Assembly: GCA_965246925.1 (NCBI GenBank)
Contig: OZ251994.1
Coordinates: 3,968,001-4,032,000 of the forward strand
DNA from: JANPPS01 sp965246925
Lineage (GTDB): Bacteria; Pseudomonadota; Alphaproteobacteria; Acetobacterales; Acetobacteraceae
Length of the DNA stretch: 64,000 bases
Reading direction: 5' to 3'
The number at the start of each line of letters is the position of its first letter. Position 1 is the stretch's first letter. The notes under the pieces were generated by a model. That model saw only the letters and a program-made list of their open reading frames with translations, was not told where the DNA came from and did no database searches. Position numbers and translations under genes: made by a program. Positions 25,318 through 32,321 of the stretch are shown piece by piece.

Positions 25318-26709
25318 ATGCAGAATGCCGCCGCGCTGGACGTGATACGCCGGACCCTCTCGCCCCGCTTCGCCCCGCCGCCCACGCCGGCCCGCGCCGT
25401 GCTGATCCATGGCGCGGTCACCGTGCTATGGCTGCTGCTGTTCCTGCGCGCGTTCGGCGCGGGCGGGTTGCTGGCGTGGTCGGTGGGCCTCGCCTATGTC
25501 GCCTATGACACGGTGCTGCTGGCGTTCGTGTTCGTGCAGACCCTGCCGCTCGCCCGGCGGGTCGTTCCATCCAGCGCATCCGGCGCGCCGCCCAGCCTCG
25601 GCGTGATCATCGCCGCCCATAATGAATGCGCAAGCCTGCCGGCCACCATCGCCGCGCTGTCGGCGCAAGCCTCGCCGCCCGACGAAATCTGCATCGCCGA
25701 TGACGGCTCGACCGATGGCACCGCCGCCCTGCTGCAGAACTGGGCCGGCCCGCCCATCCGGTGGCTCCGCCTGGCGCACGGCGGCAAGGCCCGGGCGCTC
25801 AATGCCGCGCTGGCGCAGATGACGCAGGAGCTGGTGCTGACGGTGGACGCCGACACCTTGCTCGAGCCCGGCGCCGTGCTGGCGATGCAGCGCGCCTTCG
25901 GCGCCGACCCGGCGCTCGTGGCCGCGACCGGCGTGCTGCTGCCGGTGTGCGGCGGTTCGGCCGCCGGGCGGGTGTTCCAGTGGTTCCAGACCTACGAGTA
26001 CATGCGCAATTTCCTGTCCCGCTACGCCTGGGGCCGGCAGGACGGACTGCTGCTGATCTCCGGCGCCTTCGCCGCCTATCGCCGGCAGGCCGTGCTGGAC
26101 GTGGGCGGGTTTGACCCGGATTGTCTGGTCGAAGATTACGAGCTGACGCACCGGCTGCGCGATGTCGGCACCCGCCGGGCTCTGGGCTGGCGCACGGCGG
26201 TGGTGGGCGGCGCGCTGGCGCGGACGGAGGCGCCGGGCGGGGTCGCGGCGTTCTTGCGGCAGCGGCGGCGCTGGTTTGGCGGCTTCTTGCAGACGCAGCT
26301 CTGGTACCGGCACATGATCGGCAATCCCAGCTACGGACGGCTCGGCACTCGGATGCTGCCGGTGAAGGCGCTGGACACGATGCAGCCGGTGTTCGGCCTC
26401 ACCAGCATCGCGCTGCTGCTGGCGTCCTGGGCCGGGGGCGGCGCGGTGGCGCCGGTGGCCGGGGTGATCGGCGCCAAAACCCTGCTCGACCTCGGCTTCT
26501 ATCTATGGTCGCTCCGCCTCTACCGGCGCTGGCTCGGCCCCCAGGCGCACCTGCGCTGGGGCCCGGCGGTGCTGGCCGCGTTGATCGAGCCGTTCAGCTT
26601 CCAGGTGCTGCGCCACCTCGGCGCCACGCTCGGCTGGGTCTCGTTCCTCACCGGGCGGCGGCAATGGGGCAGCCAGGTTCGCGTGCTGGGGAACGAGAGC
26701 CGGGCGTAG
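25318..26709 (+). CDS. Processive GT2 glycosyltransferase (BcsA/NodC-like)
   Basis: The 463-residue protein has two N-terminal membrane helices (VLIHGAVTVLWLLLFLRAF and VAYDTVLLAFVFVQTL), a cytosolic GT-A domain and C-terminal helices. All processive GT2 motifs are present: DDGSTDGT, TVDADTLLEPG, the VEDYEL base and QRRRW (Q-x2-RW). Such enzymes build and often translocate beta-linked polymers. No BcsB/C- or PgaC-partner genes are nearby, so the polymer is unknown. The ATG at 25318 lies 39 bases from the divergent cytochrome gene. Confidence 0.87.
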   Translation: MQNAAALDVIRRTLSPRFAPPPTPARAVLIHGAVTVLWLLLFLRAFGAGGLLAWSVGLAYVAYDTVLLAFVFVQTLPLARRVVPSSASGAPPSLGVIIAAHNECASLPATIAALSAQASPPDEICIADDGSTDGTAALLQNWAGPPIRWLRLAHGGKARALNAALAQMTQELVLTVDADTLLEPGAVLAMQRAFGADPALVAATGVLLPVCGGSAAGRVFQWFQTYEYMRNFLSRYAWGRQDGLLLISGAFAAYRRQAVLDVGGFDPDCLVEDYELTHRLRDVGTRRALGWRTAVVGGALARTEAPGGVAAFLRQRRRWFGGFLQTQLWYRHMIGNPSYGRLGTRMLPVKALDTMQPVFGLTSIALLLASWAGGGAVAPVAGVIGAKTLLDLGFYLWSLRLYRRWLGPQAHLRWGPAVLAALIEPFSFQVLRHLGATLGWVSFLTGRRQWGSQVRVLGNESRA

Positions 26710-26722
26710 CGGTTCTAAGCGC

Positions 26723-27760
26723 ATGCGTCCCTGGGTGCCCAAGACCGTCCTCGTCACACCATCCGCGCTGGCCACGGCGCACGGTAGCGGTATTGTCGAG
26801 CGGGCGGCCGCACTCGGCTCCGAGGTCGTGCGCCTCCGGTCCGACCGGCTGACCGGCCTGCCGGATACATACCGGGACAGCAAGCGGACCCTGGCGGTGA
26901 TCAACGCCAGCGCCAGCCGCCGCAAGCTCGATCCCATTCCGCCCAGCGCCGATTGGCGGTTCGACCTGGCCGAGGGCTGCCCGGCGCATTGCAGCTATTG
27001 CTACCTCGCAGGCTCGTTATCCGGGCCGCCCATCATCCGCGTCTATGCCAATCTGGAGGAGATCCTGGCCGGGCTCGGCGCCGGGCTGGGCCAGGGCCGG
27101 GTCACCTCCACGAGCCAGGATCGCGCGGCGGAGGGCACGACGTTCGAATGCTCCTGCTACACCGACCCCTTGGCTCTCGAGCATCTGACCGGGAGCCTTG
27201 CCGCCTGTATCAGCCATTTCGGCGATATGAACTGGGACGCGCAGCTGCGCTTCACCACCAAGTTCGACGCGGTGGAGCCGCTGCTCGCTCTGCCGCACCG
27301 CGGACGGACCCGGGTGCGGTTCTCCGTCAACACGCGGACCGCCGAGCGGTTCGAGGGCGGGGCGCCCCGCATGGCCGGGCGGCTCTCGGCGTTGGGCGCC
27401 ATGGCGCGGGCGGGCTACAAGGTCGGCCTCACCGTCGCCCCTATCCTACCGCTGCCGGATTGGCGGCTGGAATACGACCGGCTGTTCGCCGACGTCGCCG
27501 CCGCATTGGACGGCGTGGAGACGGACCTCACGGCCGAGCTGATCACCCACCGCTTCACTCCCAAATCCAAGGGCGTGCTGCAAGGCTGGTATCCGGGCAG
27601 CCCGCTCGACATGGACGAGGCCGCGCGCAGCCGCAAGTTCGGCAAGTTCGGCGCGGTCAAATACGTGTTTCCCAAGGAGCAGATGGCCGACATGCGGGGC
27701 GCGCTCGAGGCCAGCATCGCCCGGCATCTGCCCGGCGCCCGCATGCTGTACTGGACGTGA
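26723..27760 (+). CDS. splB: Spore photoproduct lyase-like radical SAM protein
   Basis: The 345-residue protein resembles SplB, the radical SAM enzyme that repairs thymine dimers of the spore-photoproduct type. The [4Fe-4S] motif is CPAHCSYCYL (Cys86, Cys90, Cys93), the CX3CX2C form used by SplB. FECSCYTDPLALEHLTG, RFTTKFDAVEPLL and ITHRFTPKSK follow in the expected order. The organism type is not a spore former, but SplB-like proteins occur in alphaproteobacteria. The stop overlaps the GTG of the exonuclease III gene, which supports a DNA-repair role. Actual substrate is unproven. Confidence 0.83.
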   Translation: MRPWVPKTVLVTPSALATAHGSGIVERAAALGSEVVRLRSDRLTGLPDTYRDSKRTLAVINASASRRKLDPIPPSADWRFDLAEGCPAHCSYCYLAGSLSGPPIIRVYANLEEILAGLGAGLGQGRVTSTSQDRAAEGTTFECSCYTDPLALEHLTGSLAACISHFGDMNWDAQLRFTTKFDAVEPLLALPHRGRTRVRFSVNTRTAERFEGGAPRMAGRLSALGAMARAGYKVGLTVAPILPLPDWRLEYDRLFADVAAALDGVETDLTAELITHRFTPKSKGVLQGWYPGSPLDMDEAARSRKFGKFGAVKYVFPKEQMADMRGALEASIARHLPGARMLYWT

Positions 27761-28536
27761 GGCTCGCCACTTTCAACATCAACGACATCAACAAGCGCCT
27801 GCCGAACCTGCTGGCCTGGCTGCACGACACCCAGCCGGACGTGGTGTGCCTGCAGGAGCTGAAGACCACCCGCTTCCCCTTGGCCGAGATCGAGGCGGCC
27901 GGCTACGGCGCGGTCTGGCAGGGAGAGCACCGCTGGAACGGCGTTGCGATCCTGGCCCGCGGCACCACCCCCGTGCCGACACGCCGGGCCCTGCCGGGTG
28001 ATCCCGCCGACCAGCAGGCCCGCTATATCGAGGCCGCGGTCCAGGGCGTCGTGATCGGCTGCCTGTATGCGCCCAACGGCAACCCGCAGCCCGGCCCCAA
28101 ATTCGAATACAAGCTCGCCTGGAACGAGCGTCTGCTGACCCACGCCGCCGGGCTGCTGTCATTTGGCGTGCCGGCGGTGCTGGCCGGGGATTACAACATC
28201 GTCCCGTCCGACGCCGACATCTACAACACGCGATCCTGGCGGGATAACGCCCTGCTGCAGCCCGCGCCGCGGGCTCAGTTCCGCCGCCTGTTGGAGCAAG
28301 GCTGGAACGATGCGCTGGCCGGCCCGCACTGGACGTTCTGGTCCTACCTCCGCGACGCCTGGCCCCGCAACGCCGGCATGCGCCTCGACCACCTTTTGCT
28401 CAGCCCCGGCCTGGCCCTTTCAGAAACCGGCGTGGACCGGGACGTGCGAGGCGCCGAGGGCGCGAGTGACCACGCGCCCACCTGGGCTGAAGTCGAACCG
28501 CCTCTGGATAGTCGCGGCCGCCTTCTCCCAGGATAG
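27757..28536 (+). CDS. xthA: Exodeoxyribonuclease III (AP endonuclease, XthA family)
   Basis: The 259-residue enzyme has the EEP nuclease motifs: LATFNINDINKRL, CLQELKTT (metal-binding Glu), GCLYAPNGNP, AGDYNIVPSDAD (catalytic Asp and Asn), GMRLDHLLLSPGL and the C-terminal ASDHAPTW (catalytic Asp-His). XthA cleaves at abasic sites and trims 3' ends in base-excision repair. The GTG at 27757 overlaps the stop of the SplB-like gene (GTGA). The two are a translationally coupled repair pair. Confidence 0.95.
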   Translation: MRLATFNINDINKRLPNLLAWLHDTQPDVVCLQELKTTRFPLAEIEAAGYGAVWQGEHRWNGVAILARGTTPVPTRRALPGDPADQQARYIEAAVQGVVIGCLYAPNGNPQPGPKFEYKLAWNERLLTHAAGLLSFGVPAVLAGDYNIVPSDADIYNTRSWRDNALLQPAPRAQFRRLLEQGWNDALAGPHWTFWSYLRDAWPRNAGMRLDHLLLSPGLALSETGVDRDVRGAEGASDHAPTWAEVEPPLDSRGRLLPG

Positions 28537-28539
28537 GGC

Positions 28540-28991
28540 ATGGCACACCTGAAGGACTGGCAGTGGGCCGTCGGCATCGCTGCGTTGGCGATCGGCACCG
28601 GGGTTTGGTGGAGCAACGGGCTTCAGCCTTCAATGGCGCAATTACTCGTTATCGAGTGGGTCCAATCAGCCGACACTTCTGATAGGCGACATCGTCTTGA
28701 GCGATACTGCGCCGAATGCAGAAGCGGCGGTCACCGCCCCTCCTGTATGGAACAACTGCCACGTTCTTGTGCAGAGTATCGCTCTACATGAGGAAAGGCA
28801 GGCTTCCACATACGAGACGACTGGCATATACGTGGTGCCAGCTGACGAATACTTCGTCTTGAGAGACAATCGGGGACAACAGTGCCGACAGCCGATCCGA
28901 TATCGGCACGGTCCCACGTACTAGGATCCTTGGCCGCTTGCGCCTCATCCTTTGGTCCAAGACCCCGGCGAGGACTTTCACACAGGTGCGC
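28540..28991 (+). pseudogene. Decayed signal peptidase I (LepB-like) gene in three frames
   Basis: The ATG at 28540 opens an anchor helix (WQWAVGIAALAIGTGVWW). The frame must shift near 28610-28620 to continue with SLSSGSNQPTLLIGDIVLSD, the catalytic-Ser box of signal peptidase I (family SGSMxPTLL; here Asn replaces Met). The same frame reaches IYVVPADEYFVLRDNR. A further one-base change in GGGG at 28872-28875 is needed to continue DNSADSR, completing the box DNRDNSADSR. No clear Lys-containing box is left between them. The gene directly follows xthA. At least two frameshifts plus the missing Lys box make a functional product unlikely. Confidence 0.72.
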
Positions 28992-29021
28992 TAAGTGGGC
29001 TAGCGGTGCTATGCTCTGGGC

Positions 29022-29177
29022 ATGATCAAGCTTCTGCCGCTCTTGCTCCTACTCTCCGGCTGCGGCCTGGCCGCCGCACCATGCCGGGTCACCTCCGCCG
29101 CGCTGAAAATCGTGCCCGTCGTAGGCCACATCGCGGCAGCCCCCACTGACGGCTGCGCGGCTGTGATTGATCCATGA
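29022..29177 (+). CDS. Small lipoprotein, DUF6726-like (51 residues)
   Basis: The short reading MIKLLPLLLLLSGCGLAAAP and then CRVTSAALKIVPVVGHIAAA, ending in VIDP, has a textbook lipobox, LSGC, with Cys14 as the lipid anchor. The mature peptide is only 38 residues with two further cysteines (21 and 45) that could form a disulfide. I recognise it as the type of short lipoprotein found widely in GC-rich alphaproteobacteria (DUF6726). It stands alone after the signal peptidase remnant. The function is unknown. Confidence 0.72.
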   Translation: MIKLLPLLLLLSGCGLAAAPCRVTSAALKIVPVVGHIAAAPTDGCAAVIDP

Positions 29178-29443
29178 AGAGGCAACTCATCACCTAGGCG
29201 TGCGGCGCACGCCAACCGCCCCAAGGGGCTCGCGATGACGACGCATGACTCGGTTACGCTAAGGCTTGGGGAGCGGTTTATCTTCTATGCTGAACTAGTT
29301 TTGTTGTGAGGGAATGCAAGCGCATTAACTCTACGTCTCGAGGCCGTAGGGTGAATGCTCTTGGCATCCCACCGAGTTCGGGCGCAGTTTTAGGTCTCGT
29401 AAGTTCTAAGCTACAAGGGTTGAACTCGCCCTGGCCAGCTTAC
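29178..29443. repeat. Gene-free stretch with degenerate palindromic repeat copies
   Basis: No gene is visible in these 266 bases. GGAATGCAAGCGCATT (29311-29326) and CGTAGGGTGAATGCTCTTGGCATCCCACC-type sequence (29345-29373) are degenerate copies of the GTGGAATGC/GCATTCCAC palindrome seen intact at 52354-52377 and 53612-53637. The two copies lie head to head with CTACG/CGTAG between them, as in BIME-like pairs. Confidence 0.5.
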
Positions 29444-31213
29444 CTACTCCGCCGCATGCGCCAGTGCAGGGCTCAGTTGCGTCTCCACCAGAGCGGCGAA
29501 CCGGCCCCGCATGGCCAGCAGCTCGTCGAAATTGCCGCGCTCCACCACTTGGCCGTTTTCATAGACCAGGATCATGTCCGCATCCCGCACCGTGCTTAAA
29601 CGGTGGGCGATGATGAACGTCGTGCGGCCGCGCATCAGGGTCTGCATGGCGCGGGACACCCGGGCCTCGGTCGCCGCGTCCAGCGCGCTCGTGGCCTCGT
29701 CCAAGATCAGGATCGGCGGATCCTTTAGCAGTGCCCTCGCGATCGCCAAGCGCTGACGCTGGCCGCCCGACAGCGTCGCACCGCGCTCGCCGACGATGGT
29801 GTCGTAGCCCTGCGGCTGCCGGACGATGAATTCATGCGCGTCCGCCAAACGGCACGCCCGCTCCAGCTCCTCGTCCGTCGCCGCCGCCCGGCCGATGCGC
29901 AAGTTCTCGCGGATCGAGCGGTTGAACAACAGGCTCTCTTGGAATACCACGCCGATCGACCGGCGAAGACTTTCGAGCGAGACGTCCCGCAAATCCTGCC
30001 CATCGATGGTGATCTGCCCGGCCACTGGATCCCAGAGCCGCTGTAATAGGTTCATCGCCGTACTCTTGCCCGCGCCGGTCTGGCCGACCAGCGCCACCGA
30101 CTGGCCAGGCCGGGCCAGGAAGCTCACGCCGGACAGGATCGGGGGCCCGCCCGGATAGGCGAACGTCACATCCTCGAACGCCACCTCGCCATGCGGGGCG
30201 TGCAGCTCCGGCGCATCAGGACGCTCCGGCACCGAGGATTTCGCATCCAGCACCGCGAAAAAATCCTCCAGCATCGGCAGCTGGAAGAACAGCCGGGAGG
30301 CGAACTGCACCGCCGACTCCATGCGTCCGATCAGCAGGGTGGCGAACCCCATGAAGCTCACGATCTCACCCACCGTCGCCTGCCCATCGATGTGCAGCAC
30401 AGTGCCGATCACGACGATGGCGATGACCGCGAGCGTACTGGAGGCGCGGGTCAGCACGTTCACCACCGCCCACCAATTCAGCACCGGAAACTGATAGCGG
30501 ATCACGTCCTCGACGATCTGCCCGAACAACCGGCTTTCCGCCTGTAGCCGGGTAAAGGATTGCACCACCATCACGTTGGCCAGCGCGTCCTGCGCCGTGC
30601 CGGCCAAGTGATTGTGATAATGCTCTACCCGGCGCTGCCCGGCCTCCGTCCGCCGCACCACCAGCGCCGTCAAGACCACGAACAACACCACCAGAACCAC
30701 CAGCGTCATCGCCAGCCGCCAGTTCAGGAAGAACGTCAGCGGCAACAGCACGATGACAGCCACAAAGGTCGAAAGCTGATCCTTGAAGAACGTGAGCCAG
30801 AGGCTGAACAGCGCATCCGACCCGCCCAGCATGACCTTCATCAGCCGTCCGGAATGCACGTCGCCATGGAAGCTTAGCGGCAATGACAGCACGTGATTGA
30901 AATAGCGGTTCATGACGCCGAGCCGGTTGCGGTGCGCCATCCTCTCGGACTGCAAGGAGGTCGCGATGTTGGCCAGTATCGTGGCCGCACCGACCGCAAA
31001 CCAGATGCCCAGCAACTCCGCGGCCTGGCTCCACAAATAGTCCGCGGGCATGCCATCAGACCGGGTCAGCAAGCCGATGACGCGGCCAAACAGCACCGGG
31101 TCCATGAACGTCAGTCCGGCCACGATGACGTTGGCGATCGCCAGCAGCCCAGCTAGCCGCTTGTCGCGGCCGAGCACACTCAGCGCCTGCTTGTAAACCT
31201 GGTAGAAACGCAT
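29444..31213 (-). CDS. ndvA: NdvA/ChvA-like glucan ABC exporter (fused permease-ATPase)
   Basis: The 589-residue half-transporter has six membrane helices (about 1-310) and a C-terminal ATPase with Walker A GQTGAGKST, signature TLSGGQRQRLAIARALL and LILDEATSALD. The opening MRFYQVYKQALSVL and the FMDPVLFGRVIGLL segment match NdvA/ChvA, which exports cyclic beta-1,2-glucan to the periplasm in rhizobia and relatives. No glucan synthase (NdvB) is in the window, so the cargo remains open. The start at 31213 follows GGATGG. It is followed upstream by a methyltransferase gene in the same direction, 74 bases away. Confidence 0.85.
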   Translation of the reverse strand: MRFYQVYKQALSVLGRDKRLAGLLAIANVIVAGLTFMDPVLFGRVIGLLTRSDGMPADYLWSQAAELLGIWFAVGAATILANIATSLQSERMAHRNRLGVMNRYFNHVLSLPLSFHGDVHSGRLMKVMLGGSDALFSLWLTFFKDQLSTFVAVIVLLPLTFFLNWRLAMTLVVLVVLFVVLTALVVRRTEAGQRRVEHYHNHLAGTAQDALANVMVVQSFTRLQAESRLFGQIVEDVIRYQFPVLNWWAVVNVLTRASSTLAVIAIVVIGTVLHIDGQATVGEIVSFMGFATLLIGRMESAVQFASRLFFQLPMLEDFFAVLDAKSSVPERPDAPELHAPHGEVAFEDVTFAYPGGPPILSGVSFLARPGQSVALVGQTGAGKSTAMNLLQRLWDPVAGQITIDGQDLRDVSLESLRRSIGVVFQESLLFNRSIRENLRIGRAAATDEELERACRLADAHEFIVRQPQGYDTIVGERGATLSGGQRQRLAIARALLKDPPILILDEATSALDAATEARVSRAMQTLMRGRTTFIIAHRLSTVRDADMILVYENGQVVERGNFDELLAMRGRFAALVETQLSPALAHAAE

Positions 31214-31287
31214 GCACCCATCCAACGCCGCAGCGGCGCGACTAACCTAAGGCGCCATTCTGGCAAGAACAGGGCAGCGGATTTCGT

Positions 31288-32181
31288 TTAGGTCGCCTTG
31301 AGCACGGCGTAGAACTCGTTGCTGCCGTTGAGGGTCGGATAAACCCGTTCCACCCGGAACGGAATAGTATTGCTCTGCGCCAAGATGTCCATCAGCGCCC
31401 GGAAGCTCTGCGGCGTAAACTGCCAGGCATGGGTGTCGATATAGCCCGGCGTCGCCTCGATCCGCCCAGTCGTCTCGTGCAAGACCGCAATGCGCTCCTT
31501 CGTCAGCGGCAGCGTCAGCGGGGGCGCGCCGTGGTCCCCTGCCCAGTGCCGGCTAGCCTCGTTATGCGTCGTGAGCATCCGGTGTTCGAACACGCTGGCG
31601 GCCGTGTGCCGCCGCCGCTCGTCATAATAAGCGCCGAACACGTCGGCGAAGTTGGTATCGGGCAGGAAATGGTCGAAGCAGTAGCGGCGGTCCGGGATTG
31701 CAAAGAATACCAGTCCGCCAGGCTGTAGGATGTCATGCAGTTGTCGTAGGTGCCGGATCAGGTCGGGCTGATGCTCGATATTATGCGAACTGAACACCGC
31801 CGCCGTCGGCTCATGGATCAGCTCGGCATACGGCTCACCACGCCAGACGTAATCGATGGCCGGTACCCCTGACGCATCCATCCCAGTGGCCGCCGCCTTG
31901 GCGCGGAGTTCGTCCGTGGTGAACGCGTCGAGGTAGCGCACGTTGTGCTGTGGACGGCGAAGCGCGGGCGCCGTGTAGGGCCCGATCTCAAGCACGCGCG
32001 CCCGCCGGGGCACCAAAGCCAGGAAATCACCCCGCCCGGCGATGCCGCTACACACCCGCCCCTCCGTCCGGCCCCATCGCTCGTAATGGTCTGCCGCCTG
32101 CTCCGCCGAGAAAGTGGACAGGTCGGGGCTATGGGCTAGATAGGCCGAGACGTCGAATTCTGCTGGTAGCTTTAAGGTCAT
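31288..32181 (-). CDS. SAM-dependent methyltransferase with N-terminal HY-WG-EGR motif
   Basis: The 297-residue cytosolic protein has a class I methyltransferase fold: motif I VLEIGPYTAP, AVFSSHNIEHQPDL (motif II/III) and LQPGGLVFFAIPDRRYCFDH. The first 45 residues (YLAHSPDLSTFSAEQAADHY, then ERWGRTEGR) match a short module often attached to sugar-modifying enzymes and glycosyltransferases. It is divergent from a large GT2 gene and precedes the NdvA-like exporter. Methylation of a surface sugar or its capping residue is a reasonable guess, not shown. Confidence 0.8.
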   Translation of the reverse strand: MTLKLPAEFDVSAYLAHSPDLSTFSAEQAADHYERWGRTEGRVCSGIAGRGDFLALVPRRARVLEIGPYTAPALRRPQHNVRYLDAFTTDELRAKAAATGMDASGVPAIDYVWRGEPYAELIHEPTAAVFSSHNIEHQPDLIRHLRQLHDILQPGGLVFFAIPDRRYCFDHFLPDTNFADVFGAYYDERRRHTAASVFEHRMLTTHNEASRHWAGDHGAPPLTLPLTKERIAVLHETTGRIEATPGYIDTHAWQFTPQSFRALMDILAQSNTIPFRVERVYPTLNGSNEFYAVLKAT

Positions 32182-32263
32182 TTCCGTCCCATTTTCAGCC
32201 TTTTAGCCGTCTTTGTTTGTGCAGCACCGCGCAGCGTGGCGCTAGCGCCTTTCTGGCCTCCGG

Positions 32264-32292
32264 TTGTATTCAGCCCCGCGCCGCAGCATAAT
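32264..32292 (+). promoter_or_regulatory. Sigma-70-like promoter for the two-domain GT2 gene
   Basis: TTGTAT (32264-32269) and CATAAT (32287-32292) are separated by exactly 17 bases. They lie 30 bases upstream of the ATG at 32322 in the 140-base divergent gap with the methyltransferase gene. The match is good for a GC-rich genome. Confidence 0.45.
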
Positions 32293-32321
32293 GCGCCCAG
32301 GAAATAAGGTGGATCGAGTGG

